NCBI GenBank assembly: GCA_025331565.1
Contig: JAFREQ010000090.1
Span: 62,001 to 126,000, forward strand
Source: Holacanthus passer
Taxonomy: Eukaryota; Chordata; Actinopteri; Pomacanthidae
Direction of reading: 5' to 3'
Length of the DNA stretch: 64,000 nucleotides
In this document: positions 34,202 through 45,954 of the stretch, piece after piece
How positions within the stretch are numbered: the stretch's first letter is position 1
Layout: the number at the start of each line of letters is the position of its first letter
Program-made: the position numbers and the translations under genes
The notes under the pieces: generated by a model
Seen by the model: only the letters and a program-made list of their open reading frames with translations
The model's database searches: none
Told to the model about the DNA's origin: nothing

Positions 34202-37200
34202 GAGTTTCCTCATGCACTGCTATCTCTAATCAACCTCACTTTAACATCATTATTATCTTTTTACATGAAAGGGTAAGAACTGCTGAATGTTCTGGTTATT
34301 TTCTGGAACACGGAAATCTGAATAATATGTATTAGTAAATGTAATTATCATCTTTAATCTTTATGCAGATAATGATGATAGTATTTATTAAGCCTCATCA
34401 GCGTTCGACTTTGTTAGATAGTTGACCTTGACAAAAATGACGGGGAAGAGAATGAAAGACATAACCTGGAATTTGGATTGGATCTCCCTGATAAGAGGCG
34501 GAGCGGTGAAGACCACGGCGGCTGTTTGTGTCCACCAGCAGCAGATGTGGTAGAACATCAGTCACAACCAAATCATGTCACTCGTTATCCATCTCTCTGA
34601 AGGTGATGAACTCTGTGTCACAGAGCTTCGATAGATTTTTGATGAGAACAGTGAAGAGGATCAGTTTCCTCAGTGAGACGGATCCGTTTCCTCCTCAGAG
34701 ACACGAAAGCGTCAACTCGTGTCCTTGTGCGACGAGGCAGAGTCGCTGCGAGCGAATGTGGACTCGGTTAGCTCGGAAGCAGCAAACGCAATTGGTAAAT
34801 AACATCATGGGCCTTGGAGAACAGTTAGGAAACGGGTCAATGGTTTCAGGAGAAGAGCCAAATACAAGATGCCCCCAGGAAGAGTTCGGCTTCAGGAAGA
34901 AATCATCCTGTTGTGTTTGTCGTTGATAGAAGACGTTGACTCCTTTTTTTTTATGGCTCTCAATAACAATTGTGCGTTGGATCTTACTCACATCATCTTA
35001 GTCTGAATCAGTGTTTATGGAAAATATTTGCAGCACACTGTCGTAGTTACTGTCAATCAGTTCACTTTGTCTTTTGAAACAGATCCAAGTGTGAAATTCA
35101 AAAGTAATTATTAGTCATGATTGTAGCGTTGCCATCAATAGTTTGCAGATAGAAATTATTAAGGAGTAACTTCTCCAAGAAAAAAAAAAATGTTGTAGCA
35201 TGTGATGTTAATTTGAAGAATGCTAAATAAACAAAGCTGTTAGTGAAGAAGACAAACAAAGTGCTGACAAACGTTCATTTGTTGCATTCAGCTGACGAGC
35301 ATCTAATTAACTCTGCCATTGTTCAGGAAGTCCAATTCACCCTCGGAGCAAAATGATTCTGGTTAAAGTGCTTCATTTCATAAAGAGAAACTCGGTTTGC
35401 ATGTGTGTTTTTGTTTTGCTCATCTTGATTAGCATCCTCAATTATTGAGAATCACACTAATTTGTATGGAAATAATATGCAATTTGTGGTAAATTATGTG
35501 CAATCAGAACAATTCTTTCTGCTAATGAGACAGAGATGGCTTTTTAAAATCATTTGGCAAACATGTTTTGTCCCTTTTAATAGATTGTAGGACCAGTTTG
35601 CTTTACTGCTTTATATTGCTTTGACCACGGTTCACCTCAATAAAGACAGCTGCCTCATAATTTCAGATCATGCATTTAATCAAAGGATGGATTGGTTGCA
35701 ACTACGGCCGAACTCCCGCAGCCGAAGCATCGTTGACACGGGAATTTTAAATCAACATTCGAATGCTGCGCAGCCTGTCTGTTCATTCTGTTTAAACCCA
35801 GTATTTCTGCACAGTAGCAGATAAAGTTTAGGCTACACTCATATTATTATACTATTAGATTCCACTGTGGCCGCGTAGGATTGTTTCTTACTCGTGATCC
35901 AAACATTTACAATAACTCTCTAAAGTTTTTGAAAACGAATGGATGCAATCATTTCCAGAATTCACATGTTGTTATCTAAAGACATTCTGCTTCTATATTT
36001 GTCGGTGTTTTTCAAAAGCATCTTCAGTGGGATCAAAAACACTGTTTGCTCTCCCGCTTGTTGCATACAAAGGGAGACGCACCTGTATTAACCGGGCGAT
36101 CTATCAGCGCCATAAATTACATTTATGTAACCACAATAACAAAAAGTCTATTTGAGCTCGAACACTGTTATCACAAATCATCACATAAGTTGCTCCAAAA
36201 AAAGGTCATATTGTGCATCTGCATTGTGCTCGATCGTCACTTTCAACTGTAGAAAGATGTCAAAGAAATCACCAGTTTGGAAGCTTTTTCAAATTGCTGA
36301 TGATCCCAGAAAAGTGCAGTGCTGGTTTTTAGAGTGATGACGCCGTAAAATATGACAGTAGACATTCAAAGCTTCTTTCAAAAACCTCAACAGAAGAGTG
36401 AATGTTAAAAATAGATTTTCAGTAAAACCCTGGTTGCAACACAAAACCAGCGTTTCCCACATGGAGAGAGTCGTTATTGTCTTTGCATGGTTTCAAACTT
36501 AAGTGCCTTTCATTCAACACGTTCAGTATTGAAATGTTTTTGGCAGCTGCAGCACAAAGTAAAGCTCTGCTCCATTATGGCACTGACAAACATGTAAACC
36601 GATGCAAATGTCCTCCTGTATACAAACCTGATGACGATGAATTTTGGGAAGAAAAAAAATATGTTTTAGTGCCGAGAAACATAATGAAACCATAAACAAT
36701 GGCGGTAATGGGGTGAATGTTTCAGCGGGGTGCGTCACTCCGCCGTTCCTGATTCGGCCTTTCAATCCGTAAGGAAATCCTCTGAGCTGAAAACAAGTTG
36801 ACGACCGAACCAATCAGCCTCTCTGTGTTCTCCCAAATGAGCAGCCGAAATAGACGGTAAAACAACGGGCGAGCTGATGAGATACAGTTAAGCTCGAGGC
36901 AAAACAATGTTGCTCCAATTAGCCCGCTGACCGCTGTTTATTGGCTATTGGCTTGCACGGGAACGTCCTCTTCATCGGCTCTAACTTTGTGACTATTAGG
37001 CCTTTCTCTCCTCACAATTGGGAAAACTCCACTTTAGGGACGCTCGCAGTTAATTATGACCAGTAATCTGCGAAATGCCCGACGCTAGAATTAAAAGTGT
37101 GAGAATTAAAAAAGGCAATGTTGTGTAAAGACCTTGTTGTAACTGTGTTCGAATTGACTTATTATTGCCTTAAATGGAAGGAGTCTGAATGTGGTGTTGG

Positions 37201-40200
37201 AGGGCGTCCTTAATTAACCAGCACTTTAAATTTACCTCTCTCTCTTCTTTTCCTCTCTTTCTGTTGTTTTTATTGTTTTTCCTTCTCCCTATAGATCTCC
37301 CATCTTCTTTTCTCTCTCTCTCTCTCTTTCCTGTCACAGTCCAGTAGAATCCATCCTTGCAATTATAGCTTTGCATTACAGCATTGGAATAACACTATAA
37401 TTACTGCAGAGGACTTATGCAAAATATATTTAGGAATGGAAAATGAGTATGGATAATCACATGGTGCTGCAGCACATCACAGGATTGGTTTTTTCCATGC
37501 ATGTGCATCCCATTTTCCTTTTTTTATCTCAACATGACTCATGACCCTCAGACGCAGCCAGACATAAGTATTCTTGAGCTGCTTTCAAGAGCAGTCCGGA
37601 ATAAATCATCCCGTCTTCTACACATCCGCACACGGTTAATGAATGAAACAAGTCATCGAGGACGTCTTGCCGAGGTTCAGAGGTCACAGTCGCGAACACA
37701 CTCGCCATCGCGAGAGATTCATGACACTGTCACCGCACCTTCTTAATCTGAGCGAGATAAAAAGACAGATGAGGACGACAGACAAACGCTGTGCCAAGAT
37801 AAACACAGAGAGGAGGGAACAGCCACTGGGAAAAGATGCTTAATCATAAGAATAGACACACACAAACACACAGTTCCTGGAAAAGATATGGAGGAGGGTG
37901 GAAAGTTTGAGGAATCTATGCTATGGAAAAGCAAGCAAAACCTGAGACCCTCTTTGCCTCCTGCTCCTTCTTTCTCACTCCATTTCTGTGTGTGTGTGTG
38001 TGTGTGTGGTTTTGGTCTATAGCCCCTGAGGGAGGGAGAGAAAGAGAGAGGTGGGGGGGCAGGAAACGGTGGCGTCTGGAATTGATTTGAGGCTAAAGGA
38101 AAAATAAAATACCTCAGATTCTTAAAGGCTCGGGGAGCGGGGACAGACGACCACAAAGAAATGAAGAAAGGTAGGAGAGAGAGAGAGGGGCCACATGAGC
38201 ACGAGAAAAAATACAGAAGAAAAGGGGGATATAGAGCAGATATAAAGAAAGATTTATACCTCTGCAATAAAGTCTGTCGTAAGTACGCTGAGGCCGAATC
38301 TTATAAAGGGCGATATGGGCTACACGACACTGTGATTCTTCCGCTCGGGCCAATTTGTATGCCGACGTGTCCGGAGCTGGTGGAGATTGTTGACAGAGAA
38401 AACAACATTTGAAGAGTGATTATAAGGACAGCCAGATGATTTTATATTCAAGCCATGAGATTGTCCAAAATATCAGCTTCGCCGCCACTTTTGCAGCAGT
38501 GCCAATCAATGAACGAGGCCACATGCAGGAATATAAATGAGTCACTTTGTCATAGTTGCCTGCAGAGGAGCTACGGTGACATCGCAATGCAGAGGTGCGG
38601 TTCAGGTTTAGTGAAGGACTTAAGGAAAGGATGAGCCCAAAAATCAAAGGGGAGATTGAGAAAATAGATATGAGAGAGGAAGAGGAACAGGAAATTATAC
38701 AGGAGCGAGTGCGATGGAGAACTGGAGTGAAGGGAGGATGAGGAGAAAAGGGAGTAACTTGAGACACTGCTGCAGGGGCTGGAGATTCACTTTAAAACCT
38801 GTTTCACACTACAGCTGTGAAACTGTTTATTTTCCAGCCCGTTTCAGCGGCAGTGTGAAAGCGACCATGATCCCTCACATATGTAGGAAATGTTTTTTTT
38901 GACATGAGGAGCCCAACTGAGCCTCAAACACGAACACTGAGAAACTTAGATAAACCAATGAAATGCACAGAAATCACACCTTGATACATGAATATACTGA
39001 AACATCAGACACGAAGTCACTAAGTAAATGTTTATATGTTTTTATCTTTACTGTTCTGAGCTGACGACCTTCAGAGGGAGCAGCAAGAGGTCAGAGGTCA
39101 AAGATTTAAAATTAACGCGCGCCAAGTGTAAATGTGGGCAGATTTTCCGGCAATCTGTCGCACTGGCTTGTAAATGTTTGTACAAATGGTCAACGACGAC
39201 CTAGCAAGTCTGTTATCTTTACCACCACAACGAAGCAGTAGCCTATATGTTGCTTGTATATTTTCTCTGCTGCTAAAACCCACTAGCTTTGTGCAAATTA
39301 CAGCAACATACAAAAATAAGGGAGGAGGTTTTTCTTCTTCTACTACTTCAAAACTCTCTTGCTGTACACAAAGGCACAACCTGAGGCTACACAATATATC
39401 CACAAACTTCATATTAACCTGTTAAGTGAATTCAAATTAATTATACACAAAAATAAATGACCAATACAACAACAGTTACCATAAGGAAATATTCAAAATA
39501 ATAAGCAGAAACAATCTTGTAAATATCAGTTGACCTCTCACACGTGTAATAAAGTATCTGGCATGAAGGCTCGGAGGAAATTACTCATGTTTGTTCCTGT
39601 AGTGTGTGGACACGCTGTCCCATCTGTCCCCTCGACAGGTGAGTCAAAAAGTTTATTTCAGATACCGCGGTCAATGAAATTTCCTTTAAAAATGATCCAA
39701 AACAAAATGTGAGCACGAGGGGGTTCAAGTGAAAAACACTTCACAATCTGTTAAATGTGTAAAACCTGCAATCTGGCCAATATTCAAAACATTCCATCAG
39801 TAATTAAATCAACCTTCAGTTCAGCGTTTTACATTTCAAAAGTGTGAATTACTGCACTGCGGAGGACCAGCGAATGCACCATTAACTGATCAGCAGGAAG
39901 CTCATTCATCTTATTAGCAAAGCTCGTTAAAACCGACCACAACAATGATGAGCGCCGTTGTGTGTTATTGGCCCCATGCAACGGTTCCACAGCTGCCAAA
40001 CCGCCGCAGATGGAGGAGAAAGAGGCAGGTAAAAAGACTTCACGCTGCCTTCAAGTTCTCGACGAACGAGTGAGATTGCGAAGGAGCAAATAGTGGATGA
40101 TGGGACGAGGAAAGAGAGCAACAGAGAGGGATTTGTGTCCAGCTAGGTTAGCCATGTGTGTTCACGCTTTAGCAAGCTCAGCGAGTCTGTTCCAACAGCG

Positions 40201-41076
40201 ATGAATAGAGACTAAAGATATTAGAATATGAGACAGAGAGAGAGGGAGATATCAAAGGGAGGCTGAGAGGATCGGAGGTGGAAATCCTCTTTTTTTCCCA
40301 TTCTTTCCCATAGAGAAATGAGAGAGTTAATCCTCAGGGGCTTACATTTGTTTTTCTCTCTCCATCTCTCTGTATTTCAGCATCTCTGACTCTCTCTGCT
40401 CCCTCCTGACCTTCGTGTTTCCTCGCTCTCGTTCACTCTTTGTGTTTCCTCGCTCTCATTCCGCTGTTAACCATCATCCATATTTGCATCTCTTCTTCCT
40501 TCTTGTCCGTCTCTTGTCGAATTCCCTCCGTCCCAGATTCTCCATCTCTTCCTCTCTCCTTGCAGGGTTTATGGGTTTATGATGCATGGTAATCTCAGTG
40601 CAAACACATTTATCTGCTCATTCTTCATCTTCCTTTCCCTCTCTCTCTCTGGCTCTCTTTTTCTTGTTGCTCAGCGTGTGACGATGCTTATAGGATATTT
40701 ACATTTGATTTGTGCATGAGGAGCAGAGTGAAACGTACAGACAGAAGAACAGAGGAGGCTGGAACGGAACAAAATGGAGCAATGAAACGCGGAAGAGCAA
40801 AGAGAGCAGCGGATCCAAATTCAGAGCACAACAGCACAGATAAAGGCCAACGCCGAGCAGAGCAGAATTAAAATGAAATCCACGCGAGGCCTACATGCAG
40901 GAAAAAGCTCTCATCTGATCTTTAAGAGAGAAAGAAAATCTAGCTATCTACCCCCTTTGATTCCTGTGTCGTGGTTTATCTGTGTTTTAAAAAGCAATAG
41001 AAACCCTCACATTTGGGTCACTGAGTATTGTTTTTCTAGTTCTTGAGGAAATCCAGTGCAGGTGGCTTTGTGGGAA

Positions 41077-41103
41077 CAGGCTTGGTTGATCAAGCCAAGC
41101 CTG
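41077..41103. repeat. 27-bp near-perfect palindrome
   Basis: CAGGCTTGG pairs with CCAAGCCTG across the self-complementary centre TTGATCAA, with a single unpaired G. Confidence 0.8.
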
Positions 41104-44100
41104 TAATCTCATATTGGAGGATAACTCCGTATCTTGCACCCCTCCCCCCCCCATAAAGTAATTTCCCTCCATTCAGAAATGCCATTTTCTCCTGATAGAA
41201 GATCCCTTAAGCTTTCAAATTAAACACCATCACCTGATTTCATTGCGCTCGTGCTCCCAAAGCTCTGATGATTACACCGTCACCTGTTTCAGAAGCAAAC
41301 ATCTAGGACGGATTTTACAAAATCAGGCCGTGACAGAGCTTCCCAATGCCCCTAAGTACGACTTTGCAGCATCACTCTGTTTGCAAATGCAACTCAATGC
41401 CCGAAGGAAGTGATGAAGTTTAAGAGAAATCCACACTGCATGCTAAAAGAGAAAGTTGGACGACCACGTATCAGGTTTTTTACCTTTCTCTTCTTTTCCG
41501 TTAATTGATAAAGTGTCTTCAGTCATGGCATTTTAATATTGCCGGCTATTGGAGTTCAGATATTTCAGCAGCCATTCGAGTTTGCCAATCTGCGAAGGTG
41601 CCGAGGGCATGAAAGACAAAATGTCAATGACATCCGCTTGTAAGTTTTAATTTAATGCCAGTGTTAACTCAGATTTGAAATTACCAGATATTTCATGACA
41701 TGAGATGGCAATTATGCCTTTTTATAAGTGTCGGTCCACACAATGGCTTCATCATCGCTCACTCACAGACGACTGCACCGTCCATTTTTTGGAATCAGTT
41801 GAAAATGATTTAAAGCTGAAAGAGTCCAAAAGTTCTGATGTAATGTCCTTCGTTTTTCGGCATTAAGCTGATGCTCTTATTCAGGACGGTGAAAGGCTGA
41901 GTGTGGGAGTTGTATAAGCTTTAAAACACTGTGTTACAAATATCACAAAAGACGTCCAAACGCGGGGGTGAAAGCATCAAAGCCACAGTCGGCGTCCACG
42001 CGGCATTTGTAGCGACATGCTTGTGTTGGCCTCGAATGATCCGAGAGAAGTGAAGAGCGGGCGAGAGAGGGCCGTCGTTTTATCTGTGAAGGTTCCATTA
42101 AAGGATTGATGTTTCAGAGATGTCTGATATGTAGCTTCGTGCCATTTTCTGACGATTGATCCAGCCGCCATCGCCAACGGCTAAGCAGGTTAAAATCAGC
42201 TATTTTGTCATTCTTAAGTGGCCAAACGATCAACAGGTAATAATGAGCCTCCAGAGCTGATTAATCACAGCCAACTATCAGTTTTTATCGCCTCCAACAT
42301 CCACAAGCAATAACACACAGCCTCCGATATCCCAGTAAGATGGCGGCGGATGATGGATGGAGCCGGGAGCAGCTGTATGGAAAACAAGCAAAATCTGTAA
42401 CTCAGTTCTGAACAGACCAATCACAACCAAGCAGGTGGTCAGAATAATCTGTTGGATTTGTGTCCTGAAGAGCAGAAGTGTCGCGGTTGTTGTTGTTTGT
42501 TTTTTTTCCATTTGGTTTAATTTCGCTTTTATCTGCCTGCTTTTCAACTCTTGACGTAAAAATGTAGTTACCAGCAGCTTCAAAGAGAATCAGCCTTGAA
42601 TCAAAGAGCTCAGAAAAGGTTTTTCAGGGATTTACTGACAGACTTCTTCCTGGAAACACAAACTGCGACCGTCGCAGCTCGGCCGACTTCTGGAATAATT
42701 TAATCAGCTGTTTGTGTTTGTGTGAGCGGGTTGAAAAGGGCAGTGTCTTTAAAACTCTGCCCAGGTTTTTCCCCAGTATTTTATTGATGCGTGCTTTTCT
42801 ATATCTGGCTCTCAATCAGTCAGGCTGCCGGGTAATCAATACTTGTAGAGGGCAATAAAACTCACCGTGTATGTTTGTGTAAATCCCTGGAAAAGGAATC
42901 TTCTCCCTCTCTAATTCCTGCTCCTTATCTGTCCCTGCAGACACCCGTCACTGTCACGTTTCTCAAGATATATGAGTCTGATAGTTAACGAGTTCGAACA
43001 TTTTTTCTTCCCCACTTCCAGAAAGGCTGATGAGGACTGTGTTGCGCCCTCCGCTGACTTTTATGTGTTAATAATATACAGGAAAAAAAAACTGCTGCAC
43101 TTCGCATTTCCTGCTTGTTATGTTAACATTCGCCGTTGCGCCCGAGTTCTGCCATGTTTTGCAAATGCCAGACATTTTTCTGGAGGTTAAGAAAATCATT
43201 TCGAACTGCCAGTGTGACATTAAGCAGAGCTTGAACTCTTAACGGGTTCAAGACTCTTATTCAAACACACTTTTACCTCAGAACAAAGGTCCTTTTTAAT
43301 GATGGATCCATGCATCTGCCATCGCAGCTGAGTCTCTCTGAAATCACGTTCTTTCTCATTCTCAAACAATCAACACATGATTTAAAAAAAACCAAAAAAC
43401 CCTGATGAATTACATCCACAGCCAGATTCCATTCATTGTGCTCCAGACTTGGAACAAGAACAAACAAATGCATGAGCAACAATTGTAGGAGAAGCCATCG
43501 TGACCTGATTGACACACTTTTTGAGGCACGAGTGTCTTTTACACAGAAGATCTGATCATTAGAAGATCACAAACAGGGTTTTTTGAGTTTGCTTTTTGAT
43601 GTGGTTCAGTATAAATCTCTGGCAGAAGCACACTATTGTTTCAGGGGGAATTCTCACTTCAATATCTCATTTCGGAATCGTTACGCCGCAGCTACACTTA
43701 ATCTGCAATGATGCTGCTCTAAGCATTACATTTGCTGTAGTTAATGCATGCAAAATCAGCACGCACGTCATATAAATGCACCGCGTACGCGATCTGCATG
43801 CAAACAAAGCCGAAGCTACGGCAGAGCTGCTTTCATCTGAGAGAGATGTGAACTATTTCTCGACTCTTGGTGCGCTGAGGACTCCGCCGCCAGACGAGAT
43901 TAATTCTGCCGAGCGTCAAGCCTGTGGCTGAGGCAAAGGTCTGTGGTTGAAATACAGCGTTATTTAAAATCTCTCCATATCATAAAAACACTACAAACGA
44001 AGAGAGAAAATGGACGCCCGTCCGAATGTCCTCCTGCTGTGACTGTGTGTGAAACTGGTACAGACTGAAATAACTGAGGAACATAGACCAGGGCTGCATC

Positions 44101-45888
44101 ATGCATGCACATACAGCCACATGAACACACGCAGGAGAATACATGTGTTGCTTTCTATCAGCAGCAATATGACGATGAAGAAGACACTAATCTGAGAGTG
44201 AGAGATAGACTGAGTGACAGAGGAAGTCACAGGGGTGATGTGACCTGAGACCAGCTCAGATAAGTGCTTTTGTTCCGTTCCTATATCTTATTCTACAACA
44301 CACACACACACACACAGACACACACACACTCTTTGTCAGTTTGCCTGCCGCTGAGTCGTCGCCACGACAGAAGAGGTCATCTGGATGAATGCGTCCCATT
44401 ATGGGATATGTGCTCAGATCTCAGTTTGGAGGTCAAAGGTTAAACATCCAATCAGCTCACAGCGTAGCCAAACCCTTTGAAACCAAGAATCATAATAAGT
44501 CACCAGCGGAATCAATAGATGTCAATGAGGAGACATTTCAAAAGGCAGGCGGCGAAGTTTAATCCAGGCAGAACCAGATGGAGGGAGAGCTTAAGTCTTC
44601 ACTTCTGTCTGGCTGATATGAGTTTTTAAAGGACAACACTGAAGCCTCCATAACTGATGCTTTGCCTGTGTTCAACATCTGCAAATTGGTTCATTCTGGT
44701 CCTTTAATGCCGACGGTGTTTCTACAACAGCTGATTTGGACGGCCGGGTGGACGAGCGTTATTTACACCTTAAACCACAGGACACTGAAACCCAGGATCA
44801 ATTATACAAATGAACGGATGGAGTGATTAATAGATGGAAATAAAGACAGAGTAAAGTGGTCATGTGTTAAATCTAGTTGGATTGTTATAATCGACTCACT
44901 AAATTATGGGTTAGTCGTGTACAAACAGCACACTGACCAATTTCATCATGAACATGTAATTAACTCAAGTTCATCTGCAGTCGGATGTGAACGCAATCAT
45001 TGGCTGATGTCTGGTTAAAAACAGGTGAATTATGGTCTAATACGAAAGCTGTCAAATCAAGAGCATCATCGTGTGTGTTGATCCTTGGTATTGGAAGAAT
45101 GGACTCTTTAATTTTTCATATTAGTATCTTTAGTCATGTTATTCTTTTTGTCTCTTCCACGGTGTCACAGCCAACAGACTTAATCGAAATCCTCAAAGAT
45201 TTGTTTTCTTCCTGTTTCCTGTCTGTCCTGCATCTCAGAGTCTTTGCACCTATTTGTCTTTTCCCAGTTTCCAGCCTGCAGTTTGAAGGATTAGAATGTG
45301 CTTTTCTGAAATCGGCTCGTCAGCCTGCCAGCCACTGATAAGCACACTCAGGATCGATTAGATCTGCCTTTAATCTATTCAACTTTTTCCAGGCGAACGG
45401 AAAAATGCTTAGTATGGGAGATGTGAGGTGCGCGATACGGTGACTTTGGGTACACGTGCCCAGAGGGCGAATGCATTGTAAGCCACATTTTCAGGCATGA
45501 GATCATATTAAATATGCATCTTTACAAGTCCTCTTTAACAAGCTGCTGTAGGCAAATACAAGCTAAACAATTCAGAATAATTTTCTATTAACCATGAAGG
45601 ACAGAGATCATTAGTGGGAGAGACAGAGGCAACAACCGGAAAATGTCTTTATGAAGAAAGGAAGAAAGGAAAAACACAAACGAATATGATCATAAAACGA
45701 AAGCGCGAGAGAAAGAGTGAGCGACAGAACTGGAGATAAAGCTCTGAGAAAACACTTTGACTCTCTGAAAGACACAGAGTCAGTTTAACAGAATGAATAA
45801 CAGGCGAGTGAAGCCTGATGTGTCGATGCCAGTTCACAGGGCTTTTGATTCAACACACACACGTAGAGGAAAAAATGACAGAACTCAC

Positions 45889-45954
45889 CTTTAGCTCATT
45901 ACTGGTGTCGGACACGTCGAGGGTTGTCTCCTCTGCACAGCGACACCGATCTGC
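45889..45954 (-). other. cdh11: Probable non-coding 5' exon of cdh11
   Basis: A 66-nt segment flanked by a strong acceptor (ctctcctcttcctctcag, ending 45955) and a consensus donor (AAAG/GTGAGTT, at 45888-45887) on the same strand as cdh11. It is more CpG-rich than its surroundings and would splice to the leader exon at 27835. It contains the minimal upstream ORF ATGAGCTAA (45899-45891). Mammalian CDH11 also begins with non-coding exons far upstream of the ATG exon. No transcript evidence is available here; a chance pair of good splice sites remains possible. Confidence 0.5.

Larger units (their letters stand above)
27836..45888 (-). other. Large 5' intron of cdh11 (inferred), no coding exon seen
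   Basis: 18 kb between the proposed non-coding exon and the leader exon. It holds many simple repeats: GA at 30299-30325, TG at 30452-30483 and 30783-30819, CT at 31680-31719, T18 at 31882-31899, GT at 33817-33843, CA at 34121-34145 and 34177-34201, TG at 37987-38008, CA near 44299-44333. CpG-richer islands occur around 32460-32700, 34480-34800, 36720-37000 and 43680-43930; these could be regulatory elements. No protein gene was recognised. Confidence 0.6.

Noticed and set aside
37743..38267. 174-codon minus-strand open frame
   Set aside because: Low-complexity Ser/Phe/Pro sequence from a purine-rich tract with a TG repeat; no family resemblance.
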